Assembly (NCBI RefSeq): GCF_000008685.2
Contig: NC_001857.2
Coordinates: forward strand, 1 to 53,657
Source: Borreliella burgdorferi B31
GTDB lineage: Bacteria > Spirochaetota > Spirochaetia > Borreliales > Borreliaceae
Reading direction: 5' to 3'
Length of the DNA: 53,657 bases
Part shown: positions 8,868-16,695 of the stretch, one piece after another
Layout of the letters: every line of letters begins with the position of its first letter
How positions within the stretch are numbered: position 1 is the first letter of the stretch
Position numbers and translations under genes: made by a program
Notes under the pieces: generated by a model
The model's input: the letters and a program-made list of their open reading frames with translations, nothing else
What the model was told of the DNA's origin: nothing
The model's database searches: none

Positions 8868-9222
8868 AAATTTCCCCTTTTTGTTTTTATTAAACAGTCT
8901 TATAATTTTTTCATGCTCTACAATAGCAAGCCTTCCAGAAGAACCATCATCCCCACAAGAGTCAACACTAAAGGCTTTAAGCTTATACGAAGCGCATCTT
9001 TCAAGCTATATTATGTATTTACAAACATTTCTTGTGAAGACTAAACAAAAAGTAAATAACAAAAATTATCCTGAATTTACGCTTTTTGATACCAGCAAAT
9101 TAAAAAAAGATCAGACTCTAAAATCAATCAAGACAAACATTGCTGCTTTAAAAAATCACATTGACAAAATAAAACCAATTGCAATGCAGATTTACAAAAA
9201 ATACTCAAAAAATATACCTTAA
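8857..9222 (+). CDS. OrfD-like lipoprotein at the end of the lysis module (BBA14)
   Basis: A 121-residue product starting at TTG 8857 (AAAGGAG 6 nt upstream) within the end of the BlyB-like gene. The signal peptide ends in a lipobox at Cys20 (IIFSC), followed by a proline- and serine-rich tether (LPEEPSSPQES) and a helical domain. It belongs to the Borrelia OrfD family found beside blyAB on cp32. By position it resembles an outer-membrane lysis accessory, but that is inference. A strong terminator follows at 9257-9278. Confidence 0.7.
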   Translation: MQIKNFPFLFLLNSLIIFSCSTIASLPEEPSSPQESTLKALSLYEAHLSSYIMYLQTFLVKTKQKVNNKNYPEFTLFDTSKLKKDQTLKSIKTNIAALKNHIDKIKPIAMQIYKKYSKNIP

Positions 9223-9256
9223 TACTTTAAAAGACATTTAACTTTTCTTTTTCCTG

Positions 9257-9278
9257 AAAGTCCCAAAACTGGGACTTT
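9257..9278 (+). terminator. Rho-independent terminator of the phage baseplate/lysis module
   Basis: AAAGTCCCA (9257-9265) pairs perfectly with TGGGACTTT (9270-9278) around AAAC, and a run of T follows. It separates the phage transcription unit from ospAB. Confidence 0.85.
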
Positions 9279-9309
9279 TTTTAAATAAAAAATCTACATT
9301 AAATCTAAG

Positions 9310-9351
9310 CTTAATTAGAACCAAACTTAATTAAAACCAAACTTAATTGAA
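9310..9351 (+). repeat. 16-bp tandem repeats upstream of the ospAB promoter
   Basis: Two copies of CTTAATTARAACCAAA (9310-9325 and 9326-9341) and a third partial copy (9342-9351) lie 35-75 bp upstream of the probable -35. A T-rich tract follows at 9360-9380. These repeats could be a binding site for a regulator of ospAB. Confidence 0.7.
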
Positions 9352-9385
9352 GTTATTATCATTTTATTTTTTTTCAATTTTCTAT

Positions 9386-9413
9386 TTGTTATTTGTTAAT
9401 CTTATAATATAAT
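9386..9413 (+). promoter_or_regulatory. Probable ospAB promoter
   Basis: TTGTTA (9386-9391) and TATAAT (9408-9413) are separated by 16 bp, about 45 bp before the ospA start. A T-rich stretch just upstream fits the known dependence of ospAB on an upstream T-rich region. A second -10-like TATACT at 9414-9419 is possible. Confidence 0.6.
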
Positions 9414-9456
9414 TATACTTGTATTAAGTTATATTAATATAAAAGGAGAATATATT

Positions 9457-10278
9457 ATGAAAAAATATTTATTGGGAATAGGTCTAATATTAGCCTTAAT
9501 AGCATGTAAGCAAAATGTTAGCAGCCTTGACGAGAAAAACAGCGTTTCAGTAGATTTGCCTGGTGAAATGAAAGTTCTTGTAAGCAAAGAAAAAAACAAA
9601 GACGGCAAGTACGATCTAATTGCAACAGTAGACAAGCTTGAGCTTAAAGGAACTTCTGATAAAAACAATGGATCTGGAGTACTTGAAGGCGTAAAAGCTG
9701 ACAAAAGTAAAGTAAAATTAACAATTTCTGACGATCTAGGTCAAACCACACTTGAAGTTTTCAAAGAAGATGGCAAAACACTAGTATCAAAAAAAGTAAC
9801 TTCCAAAGACAAGTCATCAACAGAAGAAAAATTCAATGAAAAAGGTGAAGTATCTGAAAAAATAATAACAAGAGCAGACGGAACCAGACTTGAATACACA
9901 GGAATTAAAAGCGATGGATCTGGAAAAGCTAAAGAGGTTTTAAAAGGCTATGTTCTTGAAGGAACTCTAACTGCTGAAAAAACAACATTGGTGGTTAAAG
10001 AAGGAACTGTTACTTTAAGCAAAAATATTTCAAAATCTGGGGAAGTTTCAGTTGAACTTAATGACACTGACAGTAGTGCTGCTACTAAAAAAACTGCAGC
10101 TTGGAATTCAGGCACTTCAACTTTAACAATTACTGTAAACAGTAAAAAAACTAAAGACCTTGTGTTTACAAAAGAAAACACAATTACAGTACAACAATAC
10201 GACTCAAATGGCACCAAATTAGAGGGGTCAGCAGTTGAAATTACAAAACTTGATGAAATTAAAAACGCTTTAAAATAA
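9457..10278 (+). CDS. ospA: Outer surface protein A
   Basis: A 273-residue surface lipoprotein. The signal peptide ends at Cys17 (LALIAC) and the tether begins [12 protein letters not shown]. The rest is the long single-layer beta sheet of repeated hairpins, with the family markers [14 protein letters not shown] and [20 protein letters not shown]. OspA is abundant in the tick, binds the midgut receptor TROSPA and is the classic Lyme vaccine antigen. Start: AAAGGAG 9 nt upstream. It is the first gene of an operon with ospB 9 bp downstream. The sequence is of the B. burgdorferi sensu stricto type as I remember it. Confidence 0.98.
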   Translation: MKKYLLGIGLILALIACKQNVSSLDEKNSVSVDLPGEMKVLVSKEKNKDGKYDLIATVDKLELKGTSDKNNGSGVLEGVKADKSKVKLTISDDLGQTTLEVFKEDGKTLVSKKVTSKDKSSTEEKFNEKGEVSEKIITRADGTRLEYTGIKSDGSGKAKEVLKGYVLEGTLTAEKTTLVVKEGTVTLSKNISKSGEVSVELNDTDSSAATKKTAAWNSGTSTLTITVNSKKTKDLVFTKENTITVQQYDSNGTKLEGSAVEITKLDEIKNALK

Positions 10279-10287
10279 GGAGAATTT

Positions 10288-11178
10288 ATGAGATTATTAA
10301 TAGGATTTGCTTTAGCGTTAGCTTTAATAGGATGTGCACAAAAAGGTGCTGAGTCAATTGGTTCTCAAAAAGAAAATGATCTAAACCTTGAAGACTCTAG
10401 TAAAAAATCACATCAAAACGCTAAACAAGACCTTCCTGCGGTGACAGAAGACTCAGTGTCTTTGTTTAATGGTAATAAAATTTTTGTAAGCAAAGAAAAA
10501 AATAGCTCCGGCAAATATGATTTAAGAGCAACAATTGATCAGGTTGAACTTAAAGGAACTTCCGATAAAAACAATGGTTCTGGAACCCTTGAAGGTTCAA
10601 AGCCTGACAAGAGTAAAGTAAAATTAACAGTTTCTGCTGATTTAAACACAGTAACCTTAGAAGCATTTGATGCCAGCAACCAAAAAATTTCAAGTAAAGT
10701 TACTAAAAAACAGGGGTCAATAACAGAGGAAACTCTCAAAGCTAATAAATTAGACTCAAAGAAATTAACAAGATCAAACGGAACTACACTTGAATACTCA
10801 CAAATAACAGATGCTGACAATGCTACAAAAGCAGTAGAAACTCTAAAAAATAGCATTAAGCTTGAAGGAAGTCTTGTAGGCGGAAAAACAACAGTGGAAA
10901 TTAAAGAAGGTACTGTTACTCTAAAAAGAGAAATTGAAAAAGATGGAAAAGTAAAAGTCTTTTTGAATGACACTGCAGGTTCTAACAAAAAAACAGGTAA
11001 ATGGGAAGACAGTACTAGCACTTTAACAATTAGTGCTGACAGCAAAAAAACTAAAGATTTGGTGTTCTTAACAGATGGTACAATTACAGTACAACAATAC
11101 AACACAGCTGGAACCAGCCTAGAAGGATCAGCAAGTGAAATTAAAAATCTTTCAGAGCTTAAAAACGCTTTAAAATAA
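10288..11178 (+). CDS. ospB: Outer surface protein B
   Basis: A 296-residue surface lipoprotein, a paralogue of OspA. The lipobox is at Cys16 (ALIGC), followed by a longer tether than in OspA (AQKGAESIGSQKEND). It shares [20 protein letters not shown] and the C-terminal TVQQYN with OspA, which shows a tandem duplication. AAGGAG lies 7 nt before its ATG, and it is co-transcribed with ospA. It is full length in this strain, without the truncations seen in some isolates. Two hairpins follow the stop. Confidence 0.98.
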   Translation: MRLLIGFALALALIGCAQKGAESIGSQKENDLNLEDSSKKSHQNAKQDLPAVTEDSVSLFNGNKIFVSKEKNSSGKYDLRATIDQVELKGTSDKNNGSGTLEGSKPDKSKVKLTVSADLNTVTLEAFDASNQKISSKVTKKQGSITEETLKANKLDSKKLTRSNGTTLEYSQITDADNATKAVETLKNSIKLEGSLVGGKTTVEIKEGTVTLKREIEKDGKVKVFLNDTAGSNKKTGKWEDSTSTLTISADSKKTKDLVFLTDGTITVQQYNTAGTSLEGSASEIKNLSELKNALK

Positions 11179-11187
11179 TATATAAGT

Positions 11188-11318
11188 AAACCCCCCTACA
11201 AGGCATCAGCTAGTGTAGGAAGGGTTTATTACAACCTAAAAATTGAATTTATATATTTTTCAATTTGTTACTTCTGGAAAAAGTCTCTTAGGAGGCTTTT
11301 TCTCTTTTTAAAAAGAGA
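11188..11318 (+). terminator. ospAB terminator region with three stem-loops
   Basis: AAACCCCCCTACA (11188-11200) pairs imperfectly with TGTAGGAAGGGTTT (11214-11227). A second stem, GAAAAAGTCTC with its partner, spans about 11278-11302 and runs into a perfect 18-bp palindrome (TCTCTTTTT and its complement) at 11301-11318. The rest of 11319-11598 holds no supported gene. Confidence 0.7.
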
Positions 11319-11598
11319 AAATACAATAATGCATAAGTCAAGCTATTTAGGTCCTTAACCTTTAAGTCTTTAAAATCAAAATAAAAAGCGCTAATACACT
11401 GAATGCATAAAATTTAATAAAATTAATGGGGATAATTCCTTCACCCAAGCCCAACTCTTGAATGAAGGATAAATAAATAAAATAATCTAAATTCTTAATA
11501 AAATTAAACCCATCGCTAATAAGCTCACTATTTTAAATAAAAATTAAAGCGTAAAAATAATTTACTCCTAATATAAGTTTATTATTTATTATATTTTA

Positions 11599-11654
11599 TT
11601 ACAAAAACTTACTTTTGTAAAGTATATTTAACAAATATGTATTAAATATACTTT
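11599..11654. promoter_or_regulatory. Overlapping hairpins upstream of the PF57 gene (possible origin element)
   Basis: TTACAAAA (11599-11606) pairs with TTTTGTAA (11613-11620). Overlapping it, AAAGTATATTTA (11619-11630) pairs perfectly with TAAATATACTTT (11643-11654). They cannot both form at once. They lie about 100 bp before the replication gene in extremely AT-rich DNA, where a Borrelia plasmid origin would be expected. The origin role is inferred. Confidence 0.45.
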
Positions 11655-11750
11655 TTTTTATTTTTTATATAAAAATACTTTACTTTTTTAAGAAACTGTA
11701 CTATTAATTAAATTATAATTAAAGAAACTACTTATATTAGGAGTATAAAA

Positions 11751-12947
11751 TTGAAAACATTAAAAAAGAAATCACCAAACACTACAAAAAGAGTAAAAAA
11801 AACCACAATGAACTTCCAACACAACTTGATTGTATTAATCTCTACCCTTAACTTTATCAACTTAAACTTTAAAAAATACACACAAAAAAACATACTTTAT
11901 TTACTAAATAAAAACCTTGAAAGAAATAAACAAAAACTCATAAAGCTCAAAACACTACAAAACTATTTATACATACTAGAGAAAAAATTTAAAGTCACGC
12001 TAAACTACTGTAAACATTTGGGAAAAAATTCTGGAAGTGAAACTTATTATAAACTTAAATACGAAAAAGAAAAATGCTATTTGATAATTAACACATACTT
12101 TAAAGAAAAAATAATAAATAAAATTAACGAATTTACGCAAAGAATAAAAAAATTTAATCAAATAAATAGTAGTGTTAAATGGGAGTGTATTAATAATACT
12201 AATAATATATATAAATATAAAGAATATAGAAATATACACAAAAATTCCAAAAAAACAACAAATAATGAAATAATAAAAAAATATTTAAGTAAATGTAACT
12301 TCAAAACAGAAATTCCGGCTTTAATAATGAATTTGAAAACAACAAACAGCACTAAAATCTATCATTTAAGAAACCTAAAACACATTGAAAATGACCTAAA
12401 AGAAATAGATCCTAAAAAGATTGAAAAGCACATATCAAATGTAATAAAAGAAAATATAAACAACCCAGGATATCTGTGCAAATTTTTCAGAAACAGTGGA
12501 TATAAAAGAATAATACATAAAATAAAAGAACCGGAAAAAAAATATAAAAACAAAAACGAAATTCTAAAAAAAATACTTGAAGAAAAAATAAAAGAATTAG
12601 AAAAAGAACAATATAAAAAAGAAGATCTTGAAAAGTTTTTTGGCAAAACATACGAAATTTACAAAATAAAACCACATTTCATAATAGAACACAAAAAATA
12701 TCCAGATTTAGAAAAGCTCGTAAAAAGAGCAAAAACAGAGATCCCCAAAATCCAAGATAAAATGGTAAGACAAAAAAGTATAAAAAACAACATTTTTAGT
12801 ATATTATTAGAACAGTTGAGGCATAAAGTAGATAATGATAAGCTAATTCCTACTTTAAAAAAATTCATTGAGAATGAGCCTGATCTTAAATATAGTAAGG
12901 TATTTGACAATTCCTACTATAATAATTTGATTAAAATAGTGAGCTAG
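11751..12947 (+). CDS. Plasmid replication protein, PF57/62 family (BBA18)
   Basis: A 398-residue, very lysine- and asparagine-rich protein starting at TTG with TTAGGAG 8 nt upstream. In Borrelia this family is the putative replication initiator, and in related plasmids it together with flanking DNA is enough for autonomous replication. No classical Rep motif is visible to me. It leads the ordered cluster PF57, PF50, PF32, PF49. The hairpins upstream at 11599-11654 may belong to the origin. The family is recognised mainly from the cluster order and composition. Confidence 0.8.
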   Translation: MKTLKKKSPNTTKRVKKTTMNFQHNLIVLISTLNFINLNFKKYTQKNILYLLNKNLERNKQKLIKLKTLQNYLYILEKKFKVTLNYCKHLGKNSGSETYYKLKYEKEKCYLIINTYFKEKIINKINEFTQRIKKFNQINSSVKWECINNTNNIYKYKEYRNIHKNSKKTTNNEIIKKYLSKCNFKTEIPALIMNLKTTNSTKIYHLRNLKHIENDLKEIDPKKIEKHISNVIKENINNPGYLCKFFRNSGYKRIIHKIKEPEKKYKNKNEILKKILEEKIKELEKEQYKKEDLEKFFGKTYEIYKIKPHFIIEHKKYPDLEKLVKRAKTEIPKIQDKMVRQKSIKNNIFSILLEQLRHKVDNDKLIPTLKKFIENEPDLKYSKVFDNSYYNNLIKIVS

Positions 12948-12994
12948 GGAGAAAATGTACAGCTTGGCTTTACTATTAAGGAAAAAGGAAAAAA

Positions 12995-13579
12995 ATGACG
13001 GCTTTACTTGAACGACTAAAGCAAAAGCAAAAAGAGTTAAAATTGGACGCAGACAACAAGCCAAAGGCCAAAAAAGGAAAAAAGGCTACCGTTTTTTCTA
13101 AGATTGAGGAGGTTAAGGGTAGAAAGATATACCATACTAAAATCTTTAATGACTTTTATACATTTGGAATAAGCAAGAATGAACCTACGAAATTTTTCAT
13201 TTCTTTAAGGGGAATCTTTAACATAGAAGACATAAGCATGTTTCATTTATTCTCTGTAAGAGAAGATGATGAATTTATGGGAATTTATTACGGAATAAGA
13301 AAACTTGACAAAGCATTTATTGTAAAGAATTTCAACAAGAAAGAAACTTACACTCTTAGAAAATGTGAATACATTGAATTTAGGTTTAAAAAAGGTTCTG
13401 TTTTTTGTTATTTAAACGGTCTTCATATTTTACTTAAAAAGGATAGGGTAAACAGCCCCTATTACAACACACTATTAAATATTATTTTAGAACTAGAAAC
13501 TGAACTCTACGCTTTTTATAGCAAAAAATTGTCAAAAGGGGGAATTATTCCTGAATGGATAAAAAAGAGACAAAAGTAA
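12995..13579 (+). CDS. Plasmid maintenance protein, PF50 family (BBA19)
   Basis: A 194-residue basic protein with a lysine-rich N-terminus (LKQKQKELKLDADNKPKAKKGKKA) and a mixed alpha/beta body. It is the second gene of the conserved Borrelia plasmid cluster and is thought to work with ParA (PF32) in partition or copy control. Its last 25 nt overlap the start of the parA-like gene, so translation of the two is coupled. No named domain beyond the Borrelia family is visible. Confidence 0.75.
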   Translation: MTALLERLKQKQKELKLDADNKPKAKKGKKATVFSKIEEVKGRKIYHTKIFNDFYTFGISKNEPTKFFISLRGIFNIEDISMFHLFSVREDDEFMGIYYGIRKLDKAFIVKNFNKKETYTLRKCEYIEFRFKKGSVFCYLNGLHILLKKDRVNSPYYNTLLNIILELETELYAFYSKKLSKGGIIPEWIKKRQK

Positions 13580-14307
13580 TAACAATCGCAAGCATAAAGG
13601 GTGGTGTTGGCAAGAGCACAACAAGTTTAATTTTTGCCACATTGCTTTCAATCAAATGCAAGGTTCTTTTAATAGACATTGATACCCAAGCTTCAACAAC
13701 AAGCTATTTTTTTAATAAAATTAAGGACAATAATATAGATTTAATAAATAGAAATATATATGAGGTATTAATATCAAATTTACACATAGATAATGCATTA
13801 ATCACAATTAACAAAAATCTGGATTTAATTCCAAGTTATTTAACATTACATAAATTCAATTCAGAATCTATTCCATATAAAGAATTTAAATTAAAAGAAC
13901 AGCTAAAGTTATTAAGTAATCATTACGATTATATAATACTTGATACAAATCCCAGCTTAGATTTTACCCTAACAAATGCCCTTGTATGTAGCAATTACAT
14001 AATAATACCAATAACAGCAGAGAAATGGGCTGTTGAAAGTTTAGATTTATTTACTTTTTTTATGAACAAGTTATTATTAACTTTGCCAATGTATTTAATT
14101 AATACTAAATTTAAAAGAAACAACACGCACAGAGAACTTTTAAAGGTTTTAGAAAAAAACAATAATTTCTTAGGCACAATATCTGAGAGAGAAGATTTAA
14201 ACAAAAGAATAGCAAAAAATGATAGATTTGATTTGACGAAGGATTACATAATAGAGTACCAAAACACGCTTACTGCGTTTTTAAATAAATCAAGTTACGT
14301 ACACTAA
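13555..14307 (+). CDS. parA: ParA-type partition ATPase, PF32 family (BBA20)
   Basis: A 250-residue deviant Walker-type ATPase. Walker A is KGGVGKST (residues 15-22) with the signature lysine; the A-prime motif is DIDTQAST (about residues 41-48); Walker B is YIILDTNPSLD (about residues 125-135). ParA ATPases move plasmid copies along the nucleoid and, in Borrelia, PF32 sequence defines plasmid compatibility type. It overlaps the PF50 gene by 25 nt. A 15-bp palindrome (14299-14313) overlaps its stop codon and may be a partition or control site. Confidence 0.95.
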   Translation: MDKKETKVITIASIKGGVGKSTTSLIFATLLSIKCKVLLIDIDTQASTTSYFFNKIKDNNIDLINRNIYEVLISNLHIDNALITINKNLDLIPSYLTLHKFNSESIPYKEFKLKEQLKLLSNHYDYIILDTNPSLDFTLTNALVCSNYIIIPITAEKWAVESLDLFTFFMNKLLLTLPMYLINTKFKRNNTHRELLKVLEKNNNFLGTISEREDLNKRIAKNDRFDLTKDYIIEYQNTLTAFLNKSSYVH

Positions 14308-14313
14308 GTGTAC
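14299..14313. promoter_or_regulatory. Palindrome GTACACT-A-AGTGTAC over the parA stop
   Basis: Perfect 7-bp arms around one A, overlapping the ParA stop codon and lying 25 nt before the PF49 start. A similar core, ACACTAAATGTA, occurs in an inverted repeat at 4310-4330, and GTACTAAGTGTAC at 39715-39727. Position beside partition genes suggests a centromere-like or operator site. Confidence 0.45.
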
Positions 14314-14337
14314 TCAAGCTGTAAAGGAGGATTATAA

Positions 14338-14883
14338 GTGGAGATAAAGATAAATAAAAGAAATTTATCTGAAAGCGTTAGAGAAGAAGAGCAAGCACTT
14401 GTTCATTATAATAAACTTAAAGAAAAATTAAACATTAATTTTCAAAAAGAAATTTATTGCAAAATAGAAGCAATGAAGGTTTTAAAAGAAATTAAAGATA
14501 AAGAATATTATAAACTTGACAATTATTCCAGTTTTGATGATTTTGCAAAAGACTATAGACTTGCCAGAACTCAAACTTATAAGTATCTTAAAATTGCAAC
14601 AGCAATAGAAGAAGGGCTTATTGAAGAAAAGTATGTAGTTAAAAACGGAATCAATGATACAATTTGTCTTCTTAAAACAAAAGAAAGTCCAAGTTTAAAA
14701 AAATCTAATCAAAACCCAATAAAACCACTAAGATTTCAGCTTAAAAAGGAAGAAGCTTATTCTTTTTATAAAAAAAATCCCAAGCTTACAAGCTTTCTTT
14801 TAGAGAAAATTTTTTTTAAGGAAAAAGATTTTTTATTAAAAATAATTAAAGAATTTGAAACTTTAAGAAATAAACGAAAATGA
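14338..14883 (+). CDS. Plasmid partition protein, PF49 family (BBA21)
   Basis: A 181-residue protein starting at GTG with a strong AAAGGAGG 8 nt upstream. The middle (about residues 55-95, NYSSFDDFAKDYRLARTQTY with KYLKIATAIEEG after it) looks like a helix-turn-helix, fitting a DNA-binding partner of ParA. This is the last gene of the cluster. A consensus promoter (14893-14921) lies within 40 bp of its stop and a long palindrome follows. ParB-like function is inferred. Confidence 0.8.
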   Translation: MEIKINKRNLSESVREEEQALVHYNKLKEKLNINFQKEIYCKIEAMKVLKEIKDKEYYKLDNYSSFDDFAKDYRLARTQTYKYLKIATAIEEGLIEEKYVVKNGINDTICLLKTKESPSLKKSNQNPIKPLRFQLKKEEAYSFYKKNPKLTSFLLEKIFFKEKDFLLKIIKEFETLRNKRK

Positions 14884-14892
14884 AATATTTAT

Positions 14893-14921
14893 TTGCAAAA
14901 CTTGAAAAGTTAGTGTATACT
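14893..14921 (+). promoter_or_regulatory. Strong sigma70-type promoter without a downstream gene
   Basis: TTGCAA (14893-14898) and TATACT (14916-14921) with exactly 17 bp between them. Transcription should start at about 14928, and the next structure is the 52-bp palindrome, not a coding region. Confidence 0.7.
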
Positions 14922-14927
14922 TTATAG

Positions 14928-15033
14928 GTACAGACTGACACGCAATGTGTCGCTCTTAATATAAGGACCTGTTACCTTAAAGGGTTTATTGGGGATTCTT
15001 TTAAAAGAATCCCCAATAAACCCTTTAACTTTT
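14928..15033 (+). ncRNA. Candidate ~100-nt RNA ending at a 52-bp palindrome
   Basis: The transcript predicted from the 14893-14921 promoter would carry a small hairpin (GACAC-GCAAT-GTGTC) at about 14938-14952, then reach the palindrome at 14977-15028 and stop. I see no ORF with a ribosome site in it. Location beside the PF49 gene suggests a plasmid copy-control or incompatibility RNA. This is inference from promoter and structure only. Confidence 0.45.
14977..15028. terminator. 52-bp perfect palindrome
   Basis: Each arm is 26 bp (14977-15002 and 15003-15028) with no spacer and no mismatch; the left arm contains GGGTTTATTGGGGATTC and the centre is TTTTAAAA. It would be an extremely stable hairpin and could terminate transcription from both sides. 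It lacks the TAGTATA-like box seen at the telomere, so I do not favour an internal telomere junction. Confidence 0.75.
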
Positions 15034-15147
15034 GATTTGAAGTTTTTATTTTTTAACAGTAATTTTGGAAAAATTTAGAAAAGTATTTACAAAACATAAA
15101 TTTTTTTATACTATAGTATTAGTAAAAAACTTATATTAGGGGTTAAG

Positions 15148-15306
15148 ATGAAAAGGCTTAATAAGATCAAAAGGAAAGAATACTACAAACTTTTAATTGA
15201 AACTTTTGCCATTAAAACAATGGTTTTGAGTGGCTTGGTTCTAACAATATTAAAGATTCTTAAACCCAAATGTTTTCTTATTAAGCTTTTAGATTCTAAA
15301 GTTTAG
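15148..15306 (+). CDS. Small basic membrane peptide (52 aa)
   Basis: A 52-residue ORF with AGGGG 5 nt before its ATG. The N-terminus is strongly basic (MKRLNKIKRKEYYK), and residues 19-38 are hydrophobic (ETFAIKTMVLSGLVLTILKI). A promoter with a palindromic -10 region, ATACTATAGTAT at about 15111-15122, precedes it. A short basic peptide with one membrane segment could be a type I toxin-like or other membrane peptide, but I do not recognise the family. The ribosome site and promoter make it likely to be real. Confidence 0.5.
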   Translation: MKRLNKIKRKEYYKLLIETFAIKTMVLSGLVLTILKILKPKCFLIKLLDSKV

Positions 15307-15357
15307 ATAAAAATTGGTCGGGAATGTTTAATTATTTAAAAATTATATTTAAAAATT

Positions 15358-15801
15358 GTGTATTTAAAAATGTTTATTGAGAAAATATTACAAAGCAATG
15401 CAGAATTGTTTAAAGACGTTCAAAAGTCCGGATGTTATTTTTTGTCTTTGCACTATTGGATATTTGTTTTAACGGGGTTTGATTTTACAGCAAAAGACGT
15501 TAATTTAAATTATCAGCGGTTTTTGGAATTAGGCTACATTAGAAAGGATTGTTATATTTTAAATCCATGTAAAATTCTTAGTTGTTATAAAATATTTTCC
15601 AAGGTTAGATACGAGAGTCCACTTTATTTGCCTAAAGCCGGCAGAGAGTTTGAAATAACAGAGATTAAGGTGAAAGATCAGGTTTTTGTGCATTTTCTTG
15701 TAATGGATAATAATAAGGTGCTTTACGACAGTCTTGATTTAAAGTCTAAAGGAAAGAAATTCCAAATAACATCAAAAAGGATATTTAATTATTTTGTTTG
15801 A
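15358..15801 (+). CDS. DUF261 family protein (BBA23)
   Basis: A 147-residue protein with GTG at 15358; an ATG at 15370 is an alternative start. I recognise the Borrelia DUF261 family. The segment QKSGCYFLSLHYWIFVLTG places a cysteine before a helix, and a later histidine lies in QVFVHFLVMD. A Cys-then-His layout resembles papain-like or NlpC-type hydrolases, but I cannot confirm catalysis. Relatives occur on several Borrelia plasmids. No signal peptide is visible, so it is probably cytoplasmic. Confidence 0.65.
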   Translation: MYLKMFIEKILQSNAELFKDVQKSGCYFLSLHYWIFVLTGFDFTAKDVNLNYQRFLELGYIRKDCYILNPCKILSCYKIFSKVRYESPLYLPKAGREFEITEIKVKDQVFVHFLVMDNNKVLYDSLDLKSKGKKFQITSKRIFNYFV

Positions 15802-16000
15802 AAAGATTAATGTCATTTTAAATTCTAAGTCTTTTAGGTGAATTGTTGTAACTTTAACTTATTTTATGTCTTGATTATCGGGCGAAGAGTTTAATATTTG
15901 TTGATTTTAATTGCAAGCTAACATTTAAATTATAAGCCCAAACCCAACCAGATGGATTTGGTTGGGTATTGTTTTTAATTGATTATAAAAATGTTGTTTA

Positions 16001-16576
16001 TTAGTTATTTTTGCATTTTTCATCAGTAAAAGTAGAATTTTCCTTCTTTTTAAGGGTGCAGTAGTTTTTTGTATGAACCCTTTGTAATTTTTCTCTCATT
16101 TTTTTTGCAATTTCAAGCACTCCTTGAGCTGTAGTTGGAGGATTCTCTTCAGCTGCATCTGAGACTGTTTTTGTCATCTCTTGTATTCCCAATTTTTGTA
16201 ATGGTTTTGAGACTTCAAACATTAAATCATACATTGCTGAAAATTCACCACTACTTCCAGTTTCTTTGAGTTTAGTAGCTTCCTCTTCTATTGCTATTAC
16301 GAATTTTTCCGCTACTGTAGTAGCTCGCACTTTTGCTTCAAGTATGAATGGATTTTCTGATACCCCACTACCCGTTTTTTTATCTTTAAAGGCATCAAAA
16401 TTTACGCCCTTAAGAGCAGCGTCTTTTTTAATTGCATCTATTTCATCTGTAATGTCTTTAGCGCTTCGTTCTAATCTAATTTTTGTTGCTCCTGTTAGTC
16501 CACATGATATAAGTAGGTTAACAAGTATAGTTAGTTTAAGTAAATTGTTAAAAGTTTTATTATTACATTTAATCAT
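16001..16576 (-). CDS. dbpA: Decorin-binding protein A
   Basis: A 191-residue surface lipoprotein. The lipobox is at Cys25 (NLLISC). The body is a helical bundle with lysine patches, and the C-terminus has a cysteine pair (NYCTLKKKEN to DEKCKNN). DbpA binds decorin and glycosaminoglycans in mammalian connective tissue. It is the second gene of the dbpBA operon, 119 bp after dbpB. Start: AAGGAT lies 7 nt upstream of the ATG. Confidence 0.97.
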   Translation of the reverse strand: MIKCNNKTFNNLLKLTILVNLLISCGLTGATKIRLERSAKDITDEIDAIKKDAALKGVNFDAFKDKKTGSGVSENPFILEAKVRATTVAEKFVIAIEEEATKLKETGSSGEFSAMYDLMFEVSKPLQKLGIQEMTKTVSDAAEENPPTTAQGVLEIAKKMREKLQRVHTKNYCTLKKKENSTFTDEKCKNN

Positions 16577-16695
16577 AACATTATCCTTTTTTTGTATTTT
16601 AGTAAAAGCAATAAACCAATATTATTAAATTGTAAATATTAGGACGAGCTAAAAATTTTACTTTTAGTCCATTCTAATGACAATATTTTTAATAT

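Noticed and set aside
10539..11105. Minus-strand 188-codon open frame inside ospB
   Set aside because: A shadow of the OspB coding sequence: no start signal, and Val/Phe/Ser-rich composition mirrors Lys/Thr-rich OspB on the other strand.
14977..15028. 52-bp palindrome as an internal (fossil) telomere junction
   Set aside because: It is a perfect palindrome as a replicated telomere would be, but it lacks the TTAGTA/TACTAA box found at both plasmid ends, and it has a GC-containing stem and a promoter reading into it, so a terminator or control element is more likely.
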